Source: Trueperaceae bacterium (lineage in GTDB: Bacteria; Deinococcota; Deinococci; Deinococcales; Trueperaceae). Taken from it: a stretch of DNA of 38,432 nucleotides. Below are positions 7,387-15,254 of this stretch, piece after piece. Location: positions 1 to 38,432 of the forward strand of contig JAABRX010000026.1 in NCBI GenBank assembly GCA_011390675.1. Direction: 5' to 3'. Within the stretch, counting starts at the first letter, position 1; each line of letters begins with the position of its first letter. The translations under genes and the position numbers were made by a program. Below the pieces are notes generated by a model. That model was not told the origin of the DNA. It saw only the letters and a program-made list of their open reading frames with translations, and ran no database searches.

Positions 7387-8223
7387 CGGCGCCACGGCGG
7401 CGCCGGGCACGCGCGCCACCGTGCGCCGCTCGGACACCTCCGGGTCCCACGTCTCGTAACCCGCCTCCACGAAGTAGAGGCCCTGCGGCCCCACGTTCGG
7501 ACCTGCGCGGGCGCGATCGCGCGCCGCAAGCACGTCGGCCACGTCCTCGGGGCGCAGCTTCCCCTTCCCCACCCACAGGAGGGTGCCGACGATCGTCCGG
7601 ACCATGTTGCGCAAGAAGCCGTCGCCGGCGACGTGCAGGCGCAACTCCGCCCCGTCGACGCGCAGGTCGCACAGGAGGACGGTGCGCACCGGCGTGCGCG
7701 TCTCCTGGGTGGCGAACGACGAGAAGTCGTGGCGACCGACCAGATGAGGGGTCGCCGCCTGCATCGCCGCGACGTCCACGCGGCGCAGCACCGGGAGCAC
7801 GCGGTGGCGTTCCAGGGCTAGGCCCCTGGGGTCGTCGCGGGCGGGCCGCAGGCGGTAGAGGTAGCGGCGGTAGCGGCAGTCGTACTGCGCCTCGAAGTCG
7901 CCCCGAACGGTCTCGAGGTCGAGCACGAGCACGTCGCGCGGCAGGTGGGCGTTCAGAGCCAGCCGCAGCTTGGCGTCGGGGATGGCGGTCGTCGTGTCCG
8001 CGTGCGCGACCATCGCCAGAGCGTGCACCCCCGCGTCCGTACGGCCGGCGGCGACGACCGAGCCGTGGACCCCGGGAAGCCTCGCGAACGCGTGGTGCAG
8101 TACCCCCTGAACGGTGCGCTCGCCGGTCGGCTGCCACTGCCAGCCGTGGAAGTCGGTGCCGTCGAACTCGAGGGTGAGGCGCAGGCGGCGCGCACCCGGG
8201 ACCGTGCCAGCCGACGTGCTCAC
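7381..8223 (-). CDS. truA: tRNA pseudouridine(38-40) synthase TruA
   Basis: TruA converts uridines 38-40 of the tRNA anticodon arm to pseudouridine. The 280-residue protein has the family motifs in order: RLTLEFDGTDFHGWQWQP near residue 16, the catalytic AAGRTDAGVHA (Asp63), LNAHLPRDVLV, YRRYLYRL, then GRHDFSSFA and the C-terminal GDGFLRNMVRTIVGTLL. The C-terminus extends past the family core with ERRTVARVPGAAVAPR, partly encoded by the 12-bp repeat block. The GTG start overlaps the PAP2 phosphatase stop codon (GTGA), implying translational coupling to that gene. Length and motifs look complete. Confidence 0.96.
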   Translation of the reverse strand: MSTSAGTVPGARRLRLTLEFDGTDFHGWQWQPTGERTVQGVLHHAFARLPGVHGSVVAAGRTDAGVHALAMVAHADTTTAIPDAKLRLALNAHLPRDVLVLDLETVRGDFEAQYDCRYRRYLYRLRPARDDPRGLALERHRVLPVLRRVDVAAMQAATPHLVGRHDFSSFATQETRTPVRTVLLCDLRVDGAELRLHVAGDGFLRNMVRTIVGTLLWVGKGKLRPEDVADVLAARDRARAGPNVGPQGLYFVEAGYETWDPEVSERRTVARVPGAAVAPR

Positions 8224-9080
8224 CGACGGCGTGCGGTCGGGATCCAGCCGAACGCTTGACCGATGAACGGGGCGAACACCGTAGCGGTGGCGCCGAGGAC
8301 CGCGTACCTCAGGTACCCGCCGACGGGGTGGCGATTGATCGCTTCGGGCACCAGTTCGCTGCTGGCCACGAGCACGGTGAACGCGAGGACGAGGCCGACG
8401 AGGACGACGGCGATCCGTCCGAGCAGCGGGCCGTCGGTGCGGTGCTGCACCAGCATCGGTCCCACGGTCAGCGCCGCGAGCGCGCCGGTCACGAGGTCGG
8501 ACTCGGGCGTGGGGAACGCCAGATGGAGCGCGAGCGGCGCAGCGACGCCCAGGGCGACCGCGAGGGCCGGCGGCGGCTCGAACCCGGAGCGCATCCACAG
8601 CGTCGCCGCGACGACGATCACGACGCCGATCAGCAGGCCGCCGACGACGTCGGCGAGCACGTGGACGCCCAGGTAGAGCCGTGAGAACGCGACGAGCGCG
8701 ATCAGCACCACCGCGGCGACCCAGAACCACGCGCGCCTCGCGAGCACGGCGGCGAACCCCCAGAAGGTGGTCGCGATCTGCGTATGCCCGCTAGGGAACC
8801 CGGCCCCGAGGGCGCCGTCGACCGCGCGCTGAGTTCGGATCACCGAGGCGTCGAGCTCGAACGGGCGCGGGGTGTCGAACCAGCCCTTCGCGTACTGGTT
8901 GAGCTGAAAGCTGACCAATACCGCGATGCCGAGCGCGCGGCCGGCGCGCGCATCGACCGCGAGGTACGCGACGACCATGAACGCCACGAACGCCTCCGCG
9001 GAGCCGAGGTCGGTGATCCAGGTCATCAGCGCGTCGAGCCACGGAGCGGCGACGCTCTGAACGAGGTGTACGGTCTCCAT
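8220..9080 (-). CDS. PAP2-family phosphatase (membrane)
   Basis: A 286-residue integral membrane protein with the three PAP2 phosphatase motifs: KGWFDTPRPF (residues 65-74), FPSGHTQ (95-101) and SRLYLGVHVLADVVGG (from 133, with catalytic His140). Hydrophobic segments alternate through the whole length, and extra C-terminal helices follow the catalytic core. Members hydrolyse lipid phosphates or pyrophosphates; undecaprenyl pyrophosphate recycling is one possibility, and it would fit the DUF368 transporter encoded a few kb away, but the substrate cannot be read from sequence. The ATG at 9080 has only a weak GGGGGA upstream and no nearby TANNNT box. It is first in a minus-strand run with truA. 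Confidence 0.9.
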   Translation of the reverse strand: METVHLVQSVAAPWLDALMTWITDLGSAEAFVAFMVVAYLAVDARAGRALGIAVLVSFQLNQYAKGWFDTPRPFELDASVIRTQRAVDGALGAGFPSGHTQIATTFWGFAAVLARRAWFWVAAVVLIALVAFSRLYLGVHVLADVVGGLLIGVVIVVAATLWMRSGFEPPPALAVALGVAAPLALHLAFPTPESDLVTGALAALTVGPMLVQHRTDGPLLGRIAVVLVGLVLAFTVLVASSELVPEAINRHPVGGYLRYAVLGATATVFAPFIGQAFGWIPTARRR

Positions 9081-9257
9081 CCGGTCCCCCAGCGGGCCGC
9101 AGCGTCAGGTGCCGAGCTCGCCGCCGGCTGCGGCTGGGGCACGTGCGCGTCACGGGCGGCTCCGACGTCGCGGGCATCCTATCGTGCGGCTCGCGGCGCG
9201 CACCGCGGGTCGCCGCCGCTCCTCCCCCCGCACGGGCGCCGTGCGACCATGGTCGGC

Positions 9258-10553
9258 ATGAGCGATGCCCCCCGGTCCGATGCCCTCTTCGAACGCTCCC
9301 GCCGCCTCTTGCCCGGCGGCGTCAACTCGCCGGTCCGCGCCTTCGGTGCGGTCGGCGGCACGCCTCGCTTCGTCGCCCGCGCCGACGGTGCGCACGTCTG
9401 GGACGCCGACGGACGCCGCTACCTCGACCTGGTCGGCTCCTGGGGGCCGATGATCCTCGGGCATCGGCATCCGAAGGTCGTCGCCGCGATCGAGGAAGCC
9501 CTGGCGCACGGCACGTCGTTCGGGGCGCCCACCGAGGCCGAGCTGCTCCTGGCCGAGCGCGTGGTCGACCGGTACCCGGCCGTGGAGCGGCTGCGGTTCG
9601 TCAGCAGCGGCACCGAGGCGACGATGAGCGCGCTGCGCGTCGCTCGCGGCGCCACCGGCCGCAGCGCCGTCGTGAAGTTCGCCGGCGGGTACCACGGCCA
9701 CGCCGATGGTCTGTTGGTGTCGGCGGGCTCGGGCGCGGTGACCACCGGCGTCCCCTCGTCCGCCGGCGTGCCGGCGGAGACGGCTGCGTGGACGTGGGTG
9801 GCGCCCTACAACGACGTGGCCGCGCTGACGCGGCTGTTCGACGAGCGCGGCGCCGACATCGCCGCGGTGATCGTCGAACCGGTGGCCGGCAACATGGGCG
9901 TGGTCGAACCGACGCCCGCCTTCCGCGCGGCGCTCCGCGACCTCACGCGCGCACGTGGCGCGCTCTTGATCGTGGACGAGGTGATGACCGGGTTCCGCCT
10001 GGCGCGCGGCGGCGCGATCGAACGGTACGGCCTCGACGCCGACCTGGTCTGCTGGGGCAAGGTGCTCGGCGGCGGTCTGCCGGTGGGCGGGTACGGCGGC
10101 CGCGGTGCGGTGATGGACCACGTCTCGCCGATCGGCAAGGTCTACCAGGCCGGCACCTTGTCCGGGAACCCGTTGGCGATGGCGGCCGGCGCCGCGACGC
10201 TCGACGCGATCGACGCGACTCCGGACCTGTACCCGACCCTCGAGCGGCGGGGCGCCTGGTTGGCGGACGCGCTGCGCGCGGGCGCCGCCGAAGCGGGGGT
10301 GCCGGCGACCGTCAACCAGGTGGGGTCGATGTTAACCGTGTTCTTCACGGATCACGCCGTTACAGACTTAGCCACCGCCGAGCAGAGCGACGCTCGGGCG
10401 TTCGCGCGCTGGTTCCACGGGCTCCTCGACCGCGGCGTCTGGTGGCCGCCCTCCGGGTTCGAGGCCGCCTTCCTCGGGTACCCGCTCGACGACGAGGCGC
10501 TCGACCAGGTGGCCGACGCCGCGCGCGCGGCCTTCCGGCTCGCGGCGGGCTGA
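9258..10553 (+). CDS. hemL: Glutamate-1-semialdehyde 2,1-aminomutase
   Basis: HemL converts glutamate-1-semialdehyde to 5-aminolevulinate in the C5 heme pathway, using PLP. The 431-residue protein begins with the hallmark RSRRLLPGGVNSPVRAFG. It contains FVSSGTEATMSALRVARG, KFAGGYHGHADGLLV, the LLIVDEVMTGFR strand and the PLP lysine in CWGKVLGGGLPVGGYGG (about Lys268), plus YQAGTLSGNPLAMAAG. An in-frame ATG nine bases upstream (9249) is equally possible; neither has a Shine-Dalgarno site. Upstream of these lie 177 bases without a gene, with a TATCGT at 9180-9185 that could be a promoter with a ~65-base leader. mnmE follows after 9 bases. No other heme gene is present in the window. Confidence 0.96.
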   Translation: MSDAPRSDALFERSRRLLPGGVNSPVRAFGAVGGTPRFVARADGAHVWDADGRRYLDLVGSWGPMILGHRHPKVVAAIEEALAHGTSFGAPTEAELLLAERVVDRYPAVERLRFVSSGTEATMSALRVARGATGRSAVVKFAGGYHGHADGLLVSAGSGAVTTGVPSSAGVPAETAAWTWVAPYNDVAALTRLFDERGADIAAVIVEPVAGNMGVVEPTPAFRAALRDLTRARGALLIVDEVMTGFRLARGGAIERYGLDADLVCWGKVLGGGLPVGGYGGRGAVMDHVSPIGKVYQAGTLSGNPLAMAAGAATLDAIDATPDLYPTLERRGAWLADALRAGAAEAGVPATVNQVGSMLTVFFTDHAVTDLATAEQSDARAFARWFHGLLDRGVWWPPSGFEAAFLGYPLDDEALDQVADAARAAFRLAAG

Positions 10554-10562
10554 GGGACCTAC

Positions 10563-11909
10563 GTGGCGCTTGCTCCGATCGACGACACGATCGCGGCGAT
10601 CGCCACCGCGCCCGGGATCGGCGCCATCGGCGTCGTTCGGATCTCGGGGCCGGAGGCGCTCGCCGTCGCCGACGTGGTCTTCCGCCCTGCCGGTGGCGGG
10701 CGCGCCGCGCAGGCCGCCGACCGGGTGGCGACGTTCGGACGGCTCGTCGACGGCGACGTCTTCCTCGACGAAGGCTTGCTCCTACCGTTCCACGCACCGC
10801 GCTCCTACACGGGACAGGACGTCGTCGAGCTCCAGCTGCACGGGGGGCCGGCCGTGCTGCGGGCGGTGCTCGACGCGACCCTGCGCGCCGGCGCGCGCCC
10901 GGCCGGTCCGGGGGAGTTCACGCTCCGCGCGGTCGTGCACGGCAAGCTCGACCTCACGCGGGCCGAGGCCGTCGGCGCGATGATCGAGGCGCGCTCGGAC
11001 GCGGCGCGCCGGCAGGCGAGCATCGGGCTCGCCGGGAGCCTCGCGCACGCCCTGGGCGAGGCGCAGACGCACCTCACCAGCGCGTACGCCCACCTGGTGG
11101 CCGCGCTCGATTACCCCGAGGAAGGGGTGCCCGACGCCGACGTCGCCGCGCACGTCGCCGAGGCGCGAGCCCGGCTGGCACGGCTGCTCGCCACCGCTCA
11201 GGCCGGGCGTTTCGCGGTGCACGGCGCCCGCATGGCGCTCGTCGGACGGCCGAACGCCGGGAAGTCGAGCCTCCTCAACGCGCTGCTGGGGTACGAACGC
11301 GCCCTGGTCGGAGCCGCTCCGGGGACCACGCGCGACTACCTCGAAGCGCCGCTCGAGCTCGGCCGCGTGAGCGTCACCGCGATCGACACCGCGGGGCTGC
11401 GCGCGACGGACGACGACGTCGAGGCGGGCGGCGTCGCTCGAGCCCGCGCGCTCGCCGCGGCAGCCGACGTGGTCGTGGCGCTCGTCGACGGCGCGCGTCC
11501 CTTGGCCGCGGAGGACCGCGCGCTCGTCGCCGAACTCGATCCGACCCGCACCGTCTGGGTGGCGACCAAGGCCGACCTGCCGCACGCCTGGCCCGACGAC
11601 GCCCTGGGGGTGCCGCTGCTGCGGATGTCGAGCCACGACGGCTCGGGCCTCGACGCGCTCGAGGCGCGGCTCGAAGCTCGGCTGCTCGGGGACGCCGCGG
11701 GCGAGGAGACCTGGGTGACGTCCGAACGCCACGCCGACGCGCTCCGCGAGGCGATCGCCGCGCTCGACCGGCTCCCGACGGTGCCGCACGATCTGCAGGG
11801 GCTCGACCTCGAGACCGCCCTGCGGGCGCTCGATCGGATCACGGGCCGCGGGGACGTGGTCGAGACGACGCTGAGTGAGGTGTTCGCGCGCTTCTGCGTC
11901 GGGAAGTAA
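10563..11909 (+). CDS. mnmE: tRNA modification GTPase MnmE
   Basis: MnmE, with MnmG, installs the carboxymethylaminomethyl group on wobble U34 of certain tRNAs. The 448-residue protein has the N-terminal tetrahydrofolate-binding domain (IAAIATAPGIGAIGVVRISGP; YTGQDVVELQLHGG), a helical domain, an inserted GTPase with GRPNAGKSS (about 228-236), GTTRDYLE, DTAGLR and TKAD, and the C-terminal FCVGK box whose Cys is essential. All expected parts are present. The GTG start at 10563 is preceded by GAGGGA and lies 9 bases after hemL, suggesting co-transcription. It converges with the gene at 11914, leaving only 4 bases. Confidence 0.97.
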   Translation: MALAPIDDTIAAIATAPGIGAIGVVRISGPEALAVADVVFRPAGGGRAAQAADRVATFGRLVDGDVFLDEGLLLPFHAPRSYTGQDVVELQLHGGPAVLRAVLDATLRAGARPAGPGEFTLRAVVHGKLDLTRAEAVGAMIEARSDAARRQASIGLAGSLAHALGEAQTHLTSAYAHLVAALDYPEEGVPDADVAAHVAEARARLARLLATAQAGRFAVHGARMALVGRPNAGKSSLLNALLGYERALVGAAPGTTRDYLEAPLELGRVSVTAIDTAGLRATDDDVEAGGVARARALAAAADVVVALVDGARPLAAEDRALVAELDPTRTVWVATKADLPHAWPDDALGVPLLRMSSHDGSGLDALEARLEARLLGDAAGEETWVTSERHADALREAIAALDRLPTVPHDLQGLDLETALRALDRITGRGDVVETTLSEVFARFCVGK

Positions 11910-11913
11910 CCGT

Positions 11914-12444
11914 TCAGGCGACGACGGCGCCCTCTGCCTCGCTCGCGGCCGCCTGGACGGCCGCCGGGAACTGCGCCGTCACCCGTTCCAACACGGAGCG
12001 CGCCGTGAACTCGATCATGTGGAGCAGCGCCCGCCCACCCCAGCGCTCGGGCTCGGGGAGCCTCAGGTGGACGCGCACGTCGAACCGGTAGCGGACGCGC
12101 GCCCCGTCCGCGCCGCGCGACCCGGCGGCGAGCGGCGCGACCTCCGCCTCGCCGTCCACCTCCGCCCAACCCGGACCGTCGGGATCGAGCGGCCGTCCGA
12201 TCAAGCGAGCACCGGCATCGGTGATCACCAGCTCGCTCTCGAACGGCAGCGAGCGCTGCCCCAAGAACGCCGCGTTGACCGGCAGCGCCGCGCGCACCAG
12301 TTCGGGTTCGCCCGGCACGACCGTGAGCGCTTCGAGGAAGTTCGCCTTCGCCAGACTGCGCGGGACGTCGCGCACGAAGGCGAGCGCCTCGGCACGCGGT
12401 AGCGCGAGCTCCAGGTCGAACACGACTTGGTGCTCCAGCATCAT
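11914..12444 (-). CDS. SRPBCC-like protein, possibly DUF3809
   Basis: A 176-residue soluble protein. It starts with a strand-helix pattern (HQVVFDLELALPRAEALAFVRDVPRSLAKANFL), continues with several beta strands (SELVITDAGARLIGRP, ARVRYRFDVRVHLRLP) and ends with a long helix (HMIEFTARSVLERVTAQFP). That order fits a START/SRPBCC ligand-binding fold. It resembles the DUF3809 family that I associate with Deinococcus, but this is from memory and not certain. No ligand or reaction can be inferred. Two adjacent ATGs (12444 and 12441) and a GTG at 12459 are candidate starts. It follows the 88-residue gene by about 10-25 bases and is probably co-transcribed with it. Confidence 0.75.
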   Translation of the reverse strand: MMLEHQVVFDLELALPRAEALAFVRDVPRSLAKANFLEALTVVPGEPELVRAALPVNAAFLGQRSLPFESELVITDAGARLIGRPLDPDGPGWAEVDGEAEVAPLAAGSRGADGARVRYRFDVRVHLRLPEPERWGGRALLHMIEFTARSVLERVTAQFPAAVQAAASEAEGAVVA

Positions 12445-12469
12445 GGCTGCACCGTCCACGCGCCGCCGG

Positions 12470-12736
12470 TCATCGGGTGCGCGGCCCGACCCACTCGACG
12501 CGCAGTTCGTCGGCGTCGATCGCGGCGGCGAGCTCCTCCTCGGTGGCGTTGCGCAGCCGGGGGAGCTCCGCGAACAGCGCGGCGCTCGTCGCGAAGCCCA
12601 CGCGCACGGTCACCAGGCCGTCGTCGTCGGCGCGTCCGATGCGCCACAGGAGGGCGCCTGCCAGGTCTTCGAGCGCTTCGGCGGTGAGCCCCAGTTCGCC
12701 CAGGGTCTCGCGAACGCGCGCGGATACGTCGGTCAT
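12470..12736 (-). CDS. Small unrecognised 88-residue protein
   Basis: Not recognised. The predicted protein is acidic and mostly helical at the start (RVRETLGELGLTAEALEDLAGALLWRIG), then has a strand (LVTVRVGFATSAALF), a second helix (NATEEELAAAIDAD) and a short C-terminal strand LRVEWVGP. There is no signal peptide, metal motif or nucleotide site. The start is well supported: TACGCT lies exactly 6 bases before the ATG with no ribosome site between them. It heads a two-gene unit with the SRPBCC-like gene and is transcribed away from the DUF368 gene, whose own TANNNT box is about 65 bases away. Confidence 0.75.
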   Translation of the reverse strand: MTDVSARVRETLGELGLTAEALEDLAGALLWRIGRADDDGLVTVRVGFATSAALFAELPRLRNATEEELAAAIDADELRVEWVGPRTR

Positions 12737-12742
12737 GGGCGA

Positions 12743-12748
12743 AGCGTA
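12743..12748 (-). promoter_or_regulatory. TANNNT leaderless-type -10 box
   Basis: TACGCT on the minus strand ends 6 bases before the ATG at 12736. It is one half of a divergent pair with the DUF368 promoter. Confidence 0.6.
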
Positions 12749-12813
12749 CCGTACGGCGCGCGCAGCGCACGTCCCGCGCGCGGCGTGCGCGGGCCCCAGG
12801 ACGTCGCGCGTGC

Positions 12814-12819
12814 TAGCTT
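12814..12819 (+). promoter_or_regulatory. TANNNT leaderless-type -10 box
   Basis: TAGCTT ends 7 bases before the GTG at 12827. It supports that GTG as the start of the DUF368 gene, with a leaderless transcript inferred. Confidence 0.6.
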
Positions 12820-12826
12820 GGCCGCC

Positions 12827-13765
12827 GTGCCCGACGGCGTCCCCACCCAACCCATCGCTCCCGAGCCCGCCGCCGCGGACGCGCACCGCAAGCCCCGCAT
12901 CGGAGCCTTCGGCACGCTCTGGCGCGGCGCCCTCATGGGCTTGGCCGACGTCGTGCCCGGGGTCTCCGGCGGGACCATGGCCCTGCTGCTCGGCGTGTAC
13001 CCCAGGCTGATCGCGGCGCTGGCCGCGCTCACCGGAGCCGCCACCTGGCGGGCGCTCGTCGACCGCCGCTGGGCGGCCGCCTGGCGCGCGGTCGACGGGA
13101 CCTTCCTCGCGACGCTCCTGATCGGTATCGGACTGATGGTCGTCGCGGCGGCCGGCGTCGTCGAAGCGGCGCTCCACGCCTACCGCCCGTGGGTGTACGC
13201 CACCTTCTTCGGGCTGGTGGCCGCATCGGGCGTCGTCGTGCTCAGACTCGTCGGCACGCGCGGCCCGGTGCAGGTCGCGGCGTTCCTCGGAACGGCGCTC
13301 GGAGCGGCGATCGTGGTCGGCCTCGCCCCGACCTCGACGCCCGACGCGGCCTGGTTCCTCGCCGTCGCCGGCGCCATCGGCATCTGTGCCCTGGTGCTCC
13401 CCGGCGTCTCCGGCGCGTTCCTGCTCGTGCTGCTGGGTCAGTACGAGCGGGTCCTGGGCGCGATCGCCACCTTCGACCTCGCCACCCTGGTCCCCTTCGC
13501 GATCGGCGCCGGCATCGGGCTGCTCGGCTTCGCACGGCTCCTCGCCCGCTGGCTGCGGCACGCGCCCGACACCACCCACGCCGTGCTCGCCGGCTTCCTG
13601 TTCGGCAGCCTGCGGCGCGTGTGGCCCTGGCAGGGCGACGACACGCTGCGCCTGGCGCTGTTCGCCCCGCCGGACGCGGCGACCGCGGTGGCGGCGGCGG
13701 CGTTGGCCGGCGCCGCCTTCGCGGCGGTGCTCGCGCTCGCGACGTGGGAACGTCGCACGCGCTGA
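12827..13765 (+). CDS. DUF368 family polyprenyl-phosphate transporter
   Basis: A 312-residue polytopic membrane protein with the twin DUF368 signature: GLADVVPGVSGGTMALLLGVY (about residues 37-57) and a second, inverted-repeat-like copy ICALVLPGVSGAFLLVLLGQYE in the middle. About eight hydrophobic segments follow a short polar N-terminus. DUF368 proteins (PopT in Vibrio cholerae) were recently linked to returning undecaprenyl phosphate across the cytoplasmic membrane for cell-wall synthesis; that role is assigned here by family. The end of the protein is very alanine-rich (ATAVAAAALAGAAFAAVLALA), a last membrane helix. The GTG start is set by TAGCTT 7 bases upstream. Other starts further upstream would run through the divergent promoter region. 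Confidence 0.92.
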   Translation: MPDGVPTQPIAPEPAAADAHRKPRIGAFGTLWRGALMGLADVVPGVSGGTMALLLGVYPRLIAALAALTGAATWRALVDRRWAAAWRAVDGTFLATLLIGIGLMVVAAAGVVEAALHAYRPWVYATFFGLVAASGVVVLRLVGTRGPVQVAAFLGTALGAAIVVGLAPTSTPDAAWFLAVAGAIGICALVLPGVSGAFLLVLLGQYERVLGAIATFDLATLVPFAIGAGIGLLGFARLLARWLRHAPDTTHAVLAGFLFGSLRRVWPWQGDDTLRLALFAPPDAATAVAAAALAGAAFAAVLALATWERRTR

Positions 13766-13864
13766 CGCCGCAGCGACCTCGGTACCTGTTCTCATCCGCT
13801 TCATCGCGCTGACGGGCGCGCATCATCCGCGGCGGTCATGCTCGGGTCAAGGAGGTTCGCGCCC

Positions 13865-15205
13865 ATGAACCGAGATCCGCACGACACCCACCTTCACGAC
13901 CCCATCCCGCGCGCGGCGACCGCGACGCGCTCCGACGCGCGCGGCCGCCTGGCGCTCGCCACGCTCGCCCTGGTGCTGGCGATGGCGGCGCTGCTCGTCG
14001 CTCCGCTGCTCAGCCCCGGTCTGGCCCAGATCGCACCGCTCGACGAAGCCGGCGTCTTGTTGGCCGACGAACGCAACAACGTCGAGGTGATCGAGACCTA
14101 CGGCCCGAGCGTCGTCTCGGTCAGCGTCGAGATCCGCGGCGAGGCGGTCGACCCGTTCGCCGCGCTCCGCGACCAGATCCCTCCGCAGTTCCGCGACTTC
14201 TTCAGCCTGCCGCAAGCGCCGAACGGACCGCAGGTGCGGCAGGGCGCAGGGAGTGGCTTCGTGGTGGCGGGCGACCGACTGATCACCAACTACCACGTGA
14301 TCGCCGACGCCCTTGCCCCCAACGACGTGGCGTTCGTCGACGGCGCCACCGTCACCGTCACCTACCCGGGCGACGAGACCGAGTACGCCGTGCGCGTCGT
14401 CGGCGCCAACCCCGACGTCGACCTGGCGCTGCTCGAGCTGGTCGACCCGAGCGCGGCCCCGAACGTGCGCCCCGTCCCGCTCGGCGACAGCGACGTGCGC
14501 GTCGGCCAGAAGGCGATCGCGATCGGCAACCCCTTCGGCCTCGCGAACACGGTCACCACCGGCATCGTGTCGGCGATCGGGCGCGAGCTCCCGTCGATCG
14601 GGCGCATCGAGATCCCGATGATCCAGACCGACGCCGCGATCAACCCCGGCAACTCCGGCGGCCCGCTGCTCGACAGCCAAGGCCGGCTGCTCGGGGTCAA
14701 CACCGCGATCGTCGCCGGCCGCAGCGTCGGCGGCAGCGCCGGCAACGTCGGGATCGGCTTCGCCGTGCCGGCCGAGCTCGTGCGCGACGCCCTTCCAGAT
14801 CTCGAGGCCGGTGGGCTCTCGGGCGTGTTCGCCGCCTCGACGGACCCCGACCAGCCGCGCCTGGGCATCCGCATCGGTGCGCTCGAGGACGTCCCGACCG
14901 TCGTGCGCGAGGCGCTCGACCTCCCCGAGACCGGGCTCGTGATCACCGCCGTGCAGCCGGGCAGCGCCGCCGAGTCGGCGGGTCTGCGCGGGCCGGCCTT
15001 CGATGCGCAGGTCGACGGGGGCACCTTCCCGGCTGGGGGCGACGTGCTCGTGGCGGCCGACGGGGTCGCCCTCGAGCGCGCCGAGGACCTCCAGCGCATC
15101 GTGTTCGGCAAGGAGGCCGGCGACACCGTGGTGCTCGAGGTCTGGCGCAACGGCGACGTGCGCACGGTCGAGGTGGAGCTCAGCGTCCCAGCGGACGAGG
15201 AGTGA
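13865..15205 (+). CDS. HtrA/Deg-type serine protease with PDZ domain
   Basis: A 446-residue envelope protease of family S1C. The N-terminus has a polar stretch and one hydrophobic segment (LALATLALVLAMAALLVAPLL), a signal peptide or signal anchor. The trypsin-like domain shows the catalytic triad: His144 in TNYHVIAD, Asp186 in NPDVDLALLEL and Ser264 in NPGNSGGPLLDSQG; the TTGIVSAIGR and IQTDAAINPG loops are typical of HtrA. A single PDZ domain follows (LGIRIGALEDVPTVVREAL, then VITAVQPGSAAESAGLRG). It degrades or refolds damaged exported proteins. The start is fixed by AAGGAGGT (13849-13856), 8 bases before the ATG; this is one of the few genes here with a classic ribosome site. Confidence 0.95.
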   Translation: MNRDPHDTHLHDPIPRAATATRSDARGRLALATLALVLAMAALLVAPLLSPGLAQIAPLDEAGVLLADERNNVEVIETYGPSVVSVSVEIRGEAVDPFAALRDQIPPQFRDFFSLPQAPNGPQVRQGAGSGFVVAGDRLITNYHVIADALAPNDVAFVDGATVTVTYPGDETEYAVRVVGANPDVDLALLELVDPSAAPNVRPVPLGDSDVRVGQKAIAIGNPFGLANTVTTGIVSAIGRELPSIGRIEIPMIQTDAAINPGNSGGPLLDSQGRLLGVNTAIVAGRSVGGSAGNVGIGFAVPAELVRDALPDLEAGGLSGVFAASTDPDQPRLGIRIGALEDVPTVVREALDLPETGLVITAVQPGSAAESAGLRGPAFDAQVDGGTFPAGGDVLVAADGVALERAEDLQRIVFGKEAGDTVVLEVWRNGDVRTVEVELSVPADEE

Positions 15206-15242
15206 AGGGTGACGAGCGCGGCCATCCGCGCGCGCGGGCGCG

Positions 15243-15248
15243 TACCCT
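15243..15248 (+). promoter_or_regulatory. TANNNT leaderless-type -10 box
   Basis: TACCCT ends 6 bases before the GTG at 15255. It decides the start of the GH13 gene. Confidence 0.6.
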
Positions 15249-15254
15249 GAGGGC

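Noticed and set aside
9176-9185. Overlapping TATCGT (plus) and TAGGAT (minus) boxes in the hemL-PAP2 gap
   Set aside because: They could form a bidirectional promoter, but each is 64-96 bases from its start codon and no ribosome site supports a leader, so the evidence is too thin to list as a feature.
8784-9257. Long upstream extension of the hemL frame
   Set aside because: The extra ~158 residues run through the PAP2 gene and its upstream region and match nothing. HemL begins normally at the residues encoded from 9258 or 9249.
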